From: Aquificota bacterium | Lineage (GTDB): Bacteria; Thermosulfidibacterota; Thermosulfidibacteria; Thermosulfidibacterales; Thermosulfidibacteraceae | Assembly (NCBI GenBank): GCA_015494645.1 | Contig: WGAU01000042.1 | Coordinates: 1-13,394 of the forward strand | Reading direction: 5' to 3' | DNA length: 13,394 bases | Shown here: piece after piece, positions 6,843 to 13,394 of the stretch | Layout of the letters: every line of letters begins with the position of its first letter | How positions within the stretch are numbered: the first letter of the stretch is position 1 | Notes under the pieces: generated by a model | The model's database searches: none | What the model was told of the DNA's origin: nothing | What the model saw: only the letters and a program-made list of their open reading frames with translations | Position numbers and translations under genes: made by a program

Positions 6843-7147
6843 GTGAGAAAGTTTGGGAGTACAAGGAGCTTCCCGCATCTGAGGAGCAGGAGTCTCACAA
6901 GGAGCTGCCTTTAGATTATCTTGACGATGTGGAGCTTGAGTTTGAGGTGATTTTGGGTGAGACTACCTGTACTGTTAGAGATATACTGACCCTTTCTCCT
7001 GGAGCTATTGTGGAGCTTAACAGGTCCACTGGTGAAGCCTTGGATTTGTATATGAACGGGGCAAAGTTTGCCAAGTGTGAAGTTTTGGTGATGGATGAGA
7101 AGTTTGGTGTGAGGATTACAGAAGTTTTGCCACCGGAGGGTGAATAG
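6839..7147 (+). CDS. fliN: Flagellar motor switch protein FliN
   Basis: FliN forms the lower rim of the C-ring. With FliM it takes part in rotation switching, and it also docks the FliH-FliI export ATPase. The 102-residue protein has a short acidic N-terminal tail (1-29) and one SpoA/FliN domain (about 31-98). The family pattern is clear: VELEFEVILGETTCTVRDIL, then LSPGAIVELNRSTGEALDLYMNG, then CEVLVMDEKFGVRITEV. The length suits a simple FliN; it lacks the N-terminal CheC-like domain of FliY. ATG 6839 overlaps the fliL stop by four bases, and GGAG (6824-6827) is a weak Shine-Dalgarno, so coupling is likely. The TAG stop is followed after three bases by the in-frame TTG start of fliO. Confidence 0.96.
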   Translation: MSEKVWEYKELPASEEQESHKELPLDYLDDVELEFEVILGETTCTVRDILTLSPGAIVELNRSTGEALDLYMNGAKFAKCEVLVMDEKFGVRITEVLPPEGE

Positions 7148-7150
7148 CTT

Positions 7151-7519
7151 TTGCTTTTTCTGTCTGTGGCGGAGGCTGCGGAGAAGGCAACAAAGAAGGT
7201 TCCTAATATAGAGGTGCCCTCCCTGTGGGGATACTCTCTTAGGATTATTTTGGCTCTTGTCACAGTTCTCGTAGTTGTAGGTGTGTTTGCGTATATTTTT
7301 AGGAAAGTTAGATCTGGTCAGGTGCCGTTTAAGAAAAGAAAGGTTGAGGTTCTTGAAATTACTCCTGTTATGGGCAAGTGGGGCTTTGCTGTGGTCAAGG
7401 TCGGGGGAAGATACTTTCTTGTGGGACTTGCAGAGGGCAGTGTAAATCTCATATCTGAGCTTCAGGAAAAGGATCTTCAAGAGGAGACCTTTGAGAAGGT
7501 CTTGGAAGAGAACCTTTAA
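7151..7519 (+). CDS. fliO: Flagellar biosynthesis protein FliO
   Basis: FliO is a small membrane protein that helps FliP assemble into its ring in the export gate; it is not retained in the core gate. The protein has about 122 residues, with a short N-terminal stretch, one membrane helix (about 29-50, YSLRIILALVTVLVVVGVFA) and a basic cytoplasmic domain (VEVLEITPVMGKWGFAVVKVGGRYFLVGL), which fits the FliO/FliZ family. The start is probably TTG 7151: GGAGG at 7135-7139 is 11 bases upstream and the fliN stop (7145-7147) closes the frame. A GTG at 7166 is a weaker alternative. The sequence is poorly conserved in general, so the position between fliN and fliP supports the call. The 3' end overlaps fliP by 29 bases. 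Confidence 0.88.
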   Translation: MLFLSVAEAAEKATKKVPNIEVPSLWGYSLRIILALVTVLVVVGVFAYIFRKVRSGQVPFKKRKVEVLEITPVMGKWGFAVVKVGGRYFLVGLAEGSVNLISELQEKDLQEETFEKVLEENL

Positions 7520-8249
7520 CCTCCTCGTTGTTTTCTTGTTGCTGTTTGCCGGTGTGGCTTTGGCTCAGGAGGTTCTTGTTCCCAAAGTTACCATTGGGGT
7601 TGATACGGCCAAAAGTCCAAGGGACGTGGCCGTAACCTTAGAGATAATTCTTCTAATAACCATTATTACCTTAGCGCCTTCCATCCTTATTATGGTTACA
7701 TCTTTTACGAGGATAGTGGTGGTTCTTTCTCTTCTCCGCTCGGCTTTGGGTACGCAGCAGATGCCCCCCAATCAGGTTCTCATTGGTCTTTCTCTATTTC
7801 TTACCTTCTTTATAATGGCCCCCACTTGGAGCGATGTTTACAACAACGCCGTATCTCCTTACCTTGATGGCAGACTGAGGTTTGAGGAGGCGTATCAGAA
7901 GGCCTTGAATCCTGTAAGGGAGTTTATGTTCAGACATGTGAGGGAGAGGGATGTTGGGGTTTTTTGCAGGCTTGCTGGAATAACTCCCAAAAACAAAAAT
8001 GATGTTCCCACCCATGTGTTGATACCTGCTTTCATTACAAGCGAGTTGCAGACAGCCTTTGAGATAGGATTTGTCATATACATTCCCTTCTTGATCATAG
8101 ACATGGTGATTTCAAGCATCCTTCTGTCCATGGGAATGATAATGCTTCCTCCGGTTATGATATCCCTTCCTTTCAAGCTGCTACTTTTTGTGTTAGTAAA
8201 TGGTTGGGATCTTGTGGTGGTCTCCTTAGTGAGGAGCTTTAGGATATGA
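7491..8249 (+). CDS. fliP: Flagellar export gate protein FliP
   Basis: FliP is the main subunit of the FliP5-FliQ4-FliR1 channel at the centre of the flagellar type III secretion system. The protein has 252 residues. It starts with a cleavable-type signal peptide (basic MRRSWKR, hydrophobic core, ALA|Q at 23-26), as known for FliP. The FliP signature follows: ITLAPSILIMVTSFTRIVVVLSLLRSALG with QMPPNQVLIGLSLFLTFF. The conserved C-terminal segments are ITSELQTAFEIGFVIYIPFLIIDMV and MGMIMLPPVMISLPFKLLLFVL. The TTG start at 7491 overlaps fliO by 29 bases; GAGGAG (7481-7486) is the Shine-Dalgarno, and the basic n-region right after the TTG supports it. The stop overlaps the fliQ start (ATGA). Confidence 0.97.
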   Translation: MRRSWKRTFNLLVVFLLLFAGVALAQEVLVPKVTIGVDTAKSPRDVAVTLEIILLITIITLAPSILIMVTSFTRIVVVLSLLRSALGTQQMPPNQVLIGLSLFLTFFIMAPTWSDVYNNAVSPYLDGRLRFEEAYQKALNPVREFMFRHVRERDVGVFCRLAGITPKNKNDVPTHVLIPAFITSELQTAFEIGFVIYIPFLIIDMVISSILLSMGMIMLPPVMISLPFKLLLFVLVNGWDLVVVSLVRSFRI

Positions 8250-8515
8250 GTTCAGCGACGGTTGTGGAAATAGGGGTGCTTACGGTCAAAGTGGTTCTCC
8301 TGCTGGCAGCGCCTGTTCTCATAGCTACCATGATAGTTGGAGTTCTAATAAGCATTTTGCAGGCGGCAACTCAAGTGCAGGAGATGACCTTGACCTTTGT
8401 TCCCAAGGTTCTTGTTGCTGTTGCGGTTCTCATATTTTTGGGCCCCTGGATGATAAGAATCCTTGTGGATTTTACTGTTCAGCTTTATACGAATATCCCT
8501 AACTACTTGCGATGA
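8246..8515 (+). CDS. fliQ: Flagellar export gate protein FliQ
   Basis: FliQ is a small two-helix membrane protein, four copies of which wrap the FliP/FliR channel. The 89-residue length is standard. Two hydrophobic hairpin helices lie at about 14-38 and 50-73. The family core (VLLLAAPVLIATMIVGVLIS, then QAATQVQEMTLTFVPKV) is intact. The ATG overlaps the fliP stop as ATGA, with AGGA (8241-8244) only one base upstream and GAGGAG at 8231-8236 better placed. Its own stop overlaps the fliR start in the same way, so fliP, fliQ and fliR look translationally coupled. Confidence 0.97.
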   Translation: MSSATVVEIGVLTVKVVLLLAAPVLIATMIVGVLISILQAATQVQEMTLTFVPKVLVAVAVLIFLGPWMIRILVDFTVQLYTNIPNYLR

Positions 8516-9279
8516 CTATAAATCTTACTGAGTTTTATGCTTTCTTGATTCTCCTATTGAGGGCGTCTTTTATAGTCTTTTTCTCACCTGTGGTGGGAAG
8601 TAGGACTGTGCCTATTCCTGCAAAGATAGCTCTTTCAGTGTTTTTGGCCGTGGCTGCCATGCCCTATAGGGGTCAGGTGGAGATCCCCGAAGGGATTGGG
8701 CTTTTGGTGCTTGTTGTCTTGAGAGAGCTCATCTTTGGAGCGGCTGTGGGTTTTGTGGCCAGATTGGTGTTTGAGGGAATCCAGCTTGGGGGACAGTATG
8801 TTGGGTATATGATGGGCATGGCTATAGTTAACGTTATGGATCCTCAGGCTGAAACAGCTGTGCCTTTGATCTCTCACTTTGAAAACATAGTGGCGACTTT
8901 GGTGTTTCTGAGTATAGGTGGACATCTCTGGTTTATGTCGGCTTTTCTGGATTCTTTAAAGGTGGTTCCTTTGGGAGCTTTGTCTATTGGAAAAAGCTGG
9001 ACGGTGTTTGCCGCTGAAGTGGGAGCCAGGATTTTTATTATAGCTATAAAGATAAATGCTCCCATATTTGTGGTTCTTTTCCTCATTCAACTGGTCATGG
9101 CTGTGGTTGCCCGTGTGGTTCCTCAGATGAACATATTTATGGTTGGTTTCCCTGTGCAGATTTTTGTTGGTCTTTTCATACTGGCCTTTTCTTTAAGGGG
9201 GATGATATGGCTCTTCGGTAAAGAGTTTACCCTTATGAAGGGCCATATGTACGATATTATCAAGCTTTTTGTCAGGTGA
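8512..9279 (+). CDS. fliR: Flagellar export gate protein FliR
   Basis: FliR is the single asymmetric subunit that closes the FliP5 ring in the export gate and contacts FlhB. At 255 residues it has the usual length, and it is almost entirely hydrophobic with several membrane helices. Typical family segments are LLRASFIVFFSPVVGSRTVP near the start, LRELIFGAAVGFVARLVFEGIQLGGQYVG in the middle, and PQMNIFMVGFPVQIFVGLFIL toward the end. The start codon overlaps the fliQ stop (ATGA), and no clear Shine-Dalgarno precedes it, so translation probably depends on coupling to fliQ. The gene ends 8 bases before flhB. Confidence 0.97.
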   Translation: MTINLTEFYAFLILLLRASFIVFFSPVVGSRTVPIPAKIALSVFLAVAAMPYRGQVEIPEGIGLLVLVVLRELIFGAAVGFVARLVFEGIQLGGQYVGYMMGMAIVNVMDPQAETAVPLISHFENIVATLVFLSIGGHLWFMSAFLDSLKVVPLGALSIGKSWTVFAAEVGARIFIIAIKINAPIFVVLFLIQLVMAVVARVVPQMNIFMVGFPVQIFVGLFILAFSLRGMIWLFGKEFTLMKGHMYDIIKLFVR

Positions 9280-9287
9280 TTTGCTGA

Positions 9288-10334
9288 ATGGGTGCTGAAG
9301 ACAGAACGGAAGAAGCAACGCCGCGGCGAAGGGCTGAGGCAAGAAAGAGAGGGCAAGTGGCAAGAACTAAGGAGCTGCCCTCAACCCTTATGCTTCTTGC
9401 CGCGTTGATGTTTTTCTACCTTGCTAAGGATTATTATTTTGATGCTTTCAACTCTATGTTTAAATACTTTTTGGGAAATTCCTATTCTAAAGAGGTTTTG
9501 GAAGGCTCTTTCCTGACAGTTCTCTACCTGCTTTCTAAGTTCCTGTTGCCCTTTTTTATTCTGCTTGTGGCGGTGTCTATCTTCAGTTATGTGGTGCAGT
9601 TCGGTTTTTTGTTCACCTTGGAGGTTCTGTCACCCAAATTTGATAAACTCAATCCTGTAAATGGTATAAAGAACCTTTTTTCTAAAAGGATCTTTGTTGA
9701 GCTTCTTAAGGCGGCCATAAAGGTGGTTATCGTATTCTGGGTGGTTTACCCTATTCTGAAGGAAGAAGCCTTGAGGGCGAATCAGGTCTTTGGATATGAG
9801 CCTCAGGTTATCTTTGTGCATTTTCTTAAGCTTGCCGCAAAGGTTGTTATGAAAATAGGGCTTGTTTTGCTCTTTCTTGCCCTTCTTGACTACTTTTACC
9901 AGAGATGGGAGCATGAGGAGAGCCTCAAAATGACAAAGCAAGAGGTTAAGGAAGAGATGAAGCAGCAGGAGGGAGATCCCCAGGTAAAGTCAAAGATAAG
10001 AAGCATTCAAAGGGAGCTTGCCCGTAAACGCATGATGCAGGAGGTTCCCAAGGCGGATGTTGTGATAACCAATCCCGTTGAGATTGCTGTTGCCTTAAAG
10101 TATGATGCTGATAGGATGGAAGCTCCCATGGTAGTTGCCAAGGGAGCCGGTGAGATTGCCAAAAGAATAAGGGAAATAGCGAGAAAGCACGGTGTTCCTA
10201 TAGTGGAAAATAGATCTCTGGCAAGGATGCTATACAAGATGGTGGAGGTGGGTGAGGAAATTCCGGAGGCCCTTTACAAGGCGGTGGCTGAGGTTCTTGC
10301 CTATGTTTATAAGCAAAAAGGTAAGGCTGCCTGA
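9288..10334 (+). CDS. flhB: Flagellar export switch protein FlhB with an NPVE cleavage motif
   Basis: FlhB sits at the gate entrance and its cytoplasmic domain sets substrate class: after self-cleavage and FliK contact, export changes from hook to filament proteins. The 348-residue protein begins with the family motif RTEEATPRRRAEARKRGQVA. It has four membrane segments (about 31-48, 86-110, 140-158 and 186-204), then a charged linker (MTKQEVKEEMKQQEGDP) and the C-terminal domain. The self-cleavage site, normally Asn-Pro-Thr-His, reads N262-P263-V264-E265 in VVITNPVEIAVALKYD (codons at 10071-10082). The reactive Asn and Pro are kept while Thr-His are replaced. The rest of the domain is normal (MVVAKGAGEIAKRIREIA, NRSLARMLY). 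ATG 9288 follows AGGTGA (9274-9279), which overlaps the fliR stop. Confidence 0.97.
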   Translation: MGAEDRTEEATPRRRAEARKRGQVARTKELPSTLMLLAALMFFYLAKDYYFDAFNSMFKYFLGNSYSKEVLEGSFLTVLYLLSKFLLPFFILLVAVSIFSYVVQFGFLFTLEVLSPKFDKLNPVNGIKNLFSKRIFVELLKAAIKVVIVFWVVYPILKEEALRANQVFGYEPQVIFVHFLKLAAKVVMKIGLVLLFLALLDYFYQRWEHEESLKMTKQEVKEEMKQQEGDPQVKSKIRSIQRELARKRMMQEVPKADVVITNPVEIAVALKYDADRMEAPMVVAKGAGEIAKRIREIARKHGVPIVENRSLARMLYKMVEVGEEIPEALYKAVAEVLAYVYKQKGKAA

Positions 10335-12388
10335 TGAGAGAGTTGGCCTTTAAAAGATCCGAGCTTTTTTCTGAATTTGGTGTAGCTTTTGCTATAGTTC
10401 TTATCCTTACCGTAATGGTCATTCCCCTTCCTGCATGGCTTCTTGATATTCTTATTGCTGTGAGCATAAGCGTTTCTATACTTGTGTTGCTCGCTACCGT
10501 TTACATGAGGAGACCATTGGAGTTTTCTGCTTTTCCGTCCCTTCTTTTGATGCTCACTCTGTTTCGCCTTTCCCTGAACGTGGCCAGTACCCGTAGGATT
10601 CTACTTTACGGCAACAAAGGAACTGCGGCCGCTGGGCATATCATAGAGGCCTTTGGGCAGTTTGTGGTTGGTGGCAATTATGTTGTAGGCTTTGTCATAT
10701 TCTTAATTCTCGTGATCATCAACTTCGTGGTTATTACCAAGGGTGCCCAGAGAATTGCCGAGGTAGCGGCGAGATTCACCTTGGATGCCATGCCCGGTAA
10801 GCAGATGGCCATAGATGCTGATCTGAACGCCGGGCTTATAGACGAGGCTGAGGCAAGAAGGAGAAGGGAGGAGATACAGAGAGAAGCCGATTTCTACGGA
10901 GCTATGGACGGAGCTTCTAAGTTTGTTAGGGGAGACGCCATAGCTGGTTTGATCATAACCTGCATAAACATCATTGGTGGTTTGGTAATAGGCGTTTTGC
11001 AGCACGGTATGCCTTTGGCTGAGGCGGCCAAAACCTATACGATACTCACTATAGGAGACGGTTTGGTGAGTCAGATTCCTGCCCTTATCATATCCACAGC
11101 GGCGGGTATTTTGGTTTCAAGGGCGGCGTCTGAGTCCAACATGGGAAAGGATCTGCTCAATCAGCTTACCTCATACCCCAGAGCTCTCTTTTTGGCTTCA
11201 GGTATCCTCTTTTTTGCCGGTTTCGTTCCGGGATTTCCCTTTGTTCCTTTTTTTGTTTTGTCCGCTCTTTTAGCATTGATGGGCTATCTTGGGGTAAGAA
11301 AGCCTGAAGTTGAAGAGGTTGAGAAGAGGGAAGAAGAGGAGGAGACCCCTGAATCGGATATTGAGAGAATCAAGACCTCTCTGCAGATAGATCCTATAGA
11401 GCTGGAGCTGGGATACAATCTTATTCCCCTTGTGGAGAAGGGAGATCTTATCAGTCGTATAAGGGCAATGAGGAGACAGATAGCGCAGGAGTATGGTTTC
11501 ATAGTGCCTCCTGTGAGGGTGAGGGACAACCTTGCGTTGGAGCCTAACAAGTACAGGATACTCCTTTACGGGACGGAAGTTGCCGAAGGTGAGGTTTATG
11601 TGGATATGTACTTGGTTATCCCTTCGGCCGGTAAAGAATTGGATATTGAGGGGATACCCACCAAAGAGCCTGCTTTTGGCATTCCTGCCGTTTGGGTAAG
11701 CGAGGAGAATAAAGAGAAGGCGGTTGTGGAGGGACACGCCGTTGTGGATGCCGGGACGGTGATTATCACCCATCTTTCCGAAATTATAAAGAGCCATGCC
11801 CATGAGCTTCTTGGAAGAGACGAGCTGAACGATTTGCTTGACGCTTTAGCCAAGAATTATCCCAAGCTGGTTGAGGATCTCGTTCCCAATGTTGTTCCCC
11901 ATGCCCTTTTACAGAAGGTTCTTCAGAACCTTTTGAGAGAAGGGGTTTCTATAAGGAATTTAAAGAAGATACTGGAGACGGTTGCAGAGTATGCCGGCAG
12001 GGTAGAGGATCCAGAGCTTATAACAGAGTTTGTGCGTCAAGCTTTGGGAAGACAGATCGTCAAGCAGATTATGGGAGCTTCAGAGGTTCTTCCTATTGTT
12101 ACTATTGATCCCAAACTGGAAAAGGAGCTTTTGGAGAGCCTTCAAAAGACCGATAAAGGGTCTTTCCTAATGCTGTCTCAGGAAAAGATGCAAGAGCTTG
12201 GTACAAAGATTACCCAAGCCCTTGAACCGGCCCTTCAGCAGGGGCTTCAGCCTGCCATAGTGGTTTCTTACGAACTAAGGCCTGCCTTTAGGAAGTTTAT
12301 AGAGCGCGTTTTGCCAAGGGTTCCGGTGCTTTCCAATCTTGAGATCCCCTCCGATGTGAAGGTTCAGGTGGTGGGGGTTATTAAGTGA
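10334..12388 (+). CDS. flhA: Flagellar export gate protein FlhA
   Basis: FlhA forms the nonameric export ring that binds substrate-chaperone complexes in the cytoplasm and couples ion flow to secretion. The 684-residue length is normal. The N-terminal half is membrane-embedded (up to about residue 320). It carries the FHIPEP-family stretch RPLEFSAFPSLLLMLTLFRLSLNVASTR and the conserved cytoplasmic loop with FTLDAMPGKQMAIDADLNAG and YGAMDGASKFVRGDAIAG (residues 188-205). A very acidic linker follows (about 323-345, KREEEEETPESD). The C-terminal cytoplasmic domain has IDPIELELGYNLIPLV, IRAMRRQIAQEYGFIVPPVRVRDN and HLSEIIKSHAHELLGRDE. ATG 10334 shares one base with the flhB stop (TGATG), with TAAGG (10322-10326) as Shine-Dalgarno. 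Confidence 0.98.
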   Translation: MRELAFKRSELFSEFGVAFAIVLILTVMVIPLPAWLLDILIAVSISVSILVLLATVYMRRPLEFSAFPSLLLMLTLFRLSLNVASTRRILLYGNKGTAAAGHIIEAFGQFVVGGNYVVGFVIFLILVIINFVVITKGAQRIAEVAARFTLDAMPGKQMAIDADLNAGLIDEAEARRRREEIQREADFYGAMDGASKFVRGDAIAGLIITCINIIGGLVIGVLQHGMPLAEAAKTYTILTIGDGLVSQIPALIISTAAGILVSRAASESNMGKDLLNQLTSYPRALFLASGILFFAGFVPGFPFVPFFVLSALLALMGYLGVRKPEVEEVEKREEEEETPESDIERIKTSLQIDPIELELGYNLIPLVEKGDLISRIRAMRRQIAQEYGFIVPPVRVRDNLALEPNKYRILLYGTEVAEGEVYVDMYLVIPSAGKELDIEGIPTKEPAFGIPAVWVSEENKEKAVVEGHAVVDAGTVIITHLSEIIKSHAHELLGRDELNDLLDALAKNYPKLVEDLVPNVVPHALLQKVLQNLLREGVSIRNLKKILETVAEYAGRVEDPELITEFVRQALGRQIVKQIMGASEVLPIVTIDPKLEKELLESLQKTDKGSFLMLSQEKMQELGTKITQALEPALQQGLQPAIVVSYELRPAFRKFIERVLPRVPVLSNLEIPSDVKVQVVGVIK

Positions 12389-13394
12389 AGCTTAAAAAGT
12401 ACAGGGGCAAAGATCTGAAAGAAGTGATGTTGAAAATAAAAGAGGAAATGGGTGAGGATGCGGTGATACTATCCACCAAAAAGGTTTCCGGTGGCTTTGA
12501 GGTGCTGGCAGCAAGTGATCTTGCCATAGATGAGGAGCCAAGGGAAAAAATAGATCTTATAGAGGCGGTTAAGGATAGGCCTGTGGAGCCAGCTCCTGTA
12601 TCTTCCAAACATGAGGTTCCCCAGTACGGCATAGACAGGATTCTTGTAGAGATGGAGGAGCTGAAGAAATTTATTTTAAGCCAGAGCAAAAGGCACAGCG
12701 AGATAGAGGAGCTGAAGCGGGAAATAGCCGCCTTGAAGGGTTTAATAGAGGGGAAAGTGGTGGCTACATCTTCTTTGGATGAGGAAACCCTTCCCATATA
12801 CAACCGTTTAAAGGAGATGGAACTTGAGGAAAAGGTGTTGGGATTCGTTATGAAGAGGATCTCTGAGGAGGAGCTTCTTTCCCCTCAGGCTGTGTGCGAG
12901 GAGGTTCTTCAGGGGATGTTGAGAACAGGCGCTTTTTCTCCAAAAGAAGGGGTGCCTGTAATCTTTTCGGGACCTACCGGAGTAGGTAAGACAACCACCT
13001 TAGCGAAGGTGGCTTCCATCATGAAGTTGTATGAGGGAAAGGAGGTTGGGATAGTTAGTATAGATACCTTTAGGGTTGGAGCTTTGGATCAGCTTAAGAT
13101 CTACGCAGACATACTTGACATAGACTTTTTCACCGCCAACACGCCTGAAGAGTTCAGCAGGATTGTGAATCTTTTGGACGATAGGGTGATTTTGGTGGAT
13201 ACAGCCGGCAGATCTCCCAAAGACAGCGTCAGACTTGAGGAAATGAAGGAGTTTGTGGGAAAGCTGAAGGACTATCAACTTCTTTTGGTGATTCCCTACG
13301 GTTGCAGATTTACCGAGGCGCTCAACATCATTAGATCCTTCTCTATTAAAGATCCAGATGGTATTGTTCTTACTAAGTTGGATGAGGCTCAAGT
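12385..13394 (+). CDS. flhF: Flagellar SRP-type GTPase FlhF, N-terminal part (3' end outside window)
   Basis: FlhF is an SRP-family GTPase that sets flagellar position and number and helps recruit early basal-body parts. Reading starts at GTG 12385, which overlaps the flhA stop as GTGA, with GGGGG (12372-12376) as Shine-Dalgarno. The frame is open to the window end, giving 336 residues. The N-terminus is typical (KLKKYRGKDLKEVMLKIKEE, then AVILSTKK). A variable charged region with a probable coiled coil (about residues 85-118, EMEELKKF...EIEELKREIAALKG) leads to the NG domain. The G motifs are intact: GPTGVGKTT (P-loop, 196-204), DTFRVGALDQLK, DTAGRSPKD and the TKLD guanine-specificity motif right at the edge. 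By family habit flhG would follow outside the window. Confidence 0.95.
   Translation, partial: MKLKKYRGKDLKEVMLKIKEEMGEDAVILSTKKVSGGFEVLAASDLAIDEEPREKIDLIEAVKDRPVEPAPVSSKHEVPQYGIDRILVEMEELKKFILSQSKRHSEIEELKREIAALKGLIEGKVVATSSLDEETLPIYNRLKEMELEEKVLGFVMKRISEEELLSPQAVCEEVLQGMLRTGAFSPKEGVPVIFSGPTGVGKTTTLAKVASIMKLYEGKEVGIVSIDTFRVGALDQLKIYADILDIDFFTANTPEEFSRIVNLLDDRVILVDTAGRSPKDSVRLEEMKEFVGKLKDYQLLLVIPYGCRFTEALNIIRSFSIKDPDGIVLTKLDEAQ

Noticed and set aside
6911..7480. Long open frame (189 codons) on the minus strand opposite fliN and fliO
   Set aside because: It lies wholly antisense to two well-supported genes, has no family-like segments, and is best explained by codon bias of the plus-strand genes.
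11270..11803. Minus-strand 177-codon open frame opposite flhA
   Set aside because: Antisense to the conserved FlhA linker and cytoplasmic domain; no plausible start context or recognisable motif.
12149..12156. Sigma-28-like ACCGATAA inside flhA
   Set aside because: No TAAA-type -35 element lies about 15 bases upstream, and it is deep within coding sequence.
12381..13392. Minus-strand open frames opposite flhF (12381-12803 and 13000-13392)
   Set aside because: The plus strand reads flhF through to the window edge with all G motifs intact; the opposite frames are Ser- or Leu-rich shadows.

Overview
The window is a near-continuous plus-strand flagellar gene cluster. In order it holds fliK (3' part only), flgD, flgE, a gene for an HDOD-domain protein, motA, motB, fliL, fliN, fliO, fliP, fliQ, fliR, flhB, flhA and flhF (5' part only). 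All fifteen genes point the same way. From motA onward most genes overlap or sit within about ten bases of each other. No RNA gene, mobile element, CRISPR array or intrinsic terminator was found, and no gene-free stretch exceeds 60 bases.

Layout. Positions 1-948 encode the C-terminal part of the hook-length control protein FliK. The 56-base gap after it carries a good sigma-54 (RpoN) -24/-12 match and a hairpin that covers the flgD ribosome binding site. Positions 1005-3824 encode the hook cap (FlgD) and an unusually long hook protein (FlgE, 710 residues). Positions 3878-4720 encode an HDOD signalling protein, in the place where many other clusters carry the small flbD/swrD gene. Positions 4732-6842 encode the stator (MotA, MotB) and the stator-associated FliL. 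Positions 6839-12388 encode the switch protein FliN and the type III export gate FliO-FliP-FliQ-FliR-FlhB-FlhA. The window ends inside the SRP-type GTPase gene flhF.

How the genes work together. The FliP/Q/R/FlhB/FlhA gate, assembled with help from FliO, exports FlgD and FlgE. FlgD caps the growing hook. FliK measures the hook and acts on the FlhB cytoplasmic domain to switch export to filament subunits. MotA/MotB with FliL power rotation, FliN is part of the C-ring, and FlhF sets flagellar position and number. The HDOD protein is the only member without a textbook flagellar role.

Organism. The order fliK-flgD-flgE-x-motA-motB-fliL-...-fliO-P-Q-R-flhB-flhA-flhF is typical of many non-enteric bacteria. 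The sigma-54-like promoter, the strong preference for AGA/AGG arginine codons, and Lys/Glu-rich proteins suggest a thermophilic, Gram-negative-type, deep-branching bacterium (Thermodesulfobacteriota-, Aquificota- or similar). This is inference and I cannot name a genus. The cluster itself is a known machine. What may be new is local: a possible promoter-dependent translational switch before flgD, a palindromic ribosome binding site at the HDOD gene, an NPVE instead of NPTH cleavage motif in FlhB, and the missing fliM.
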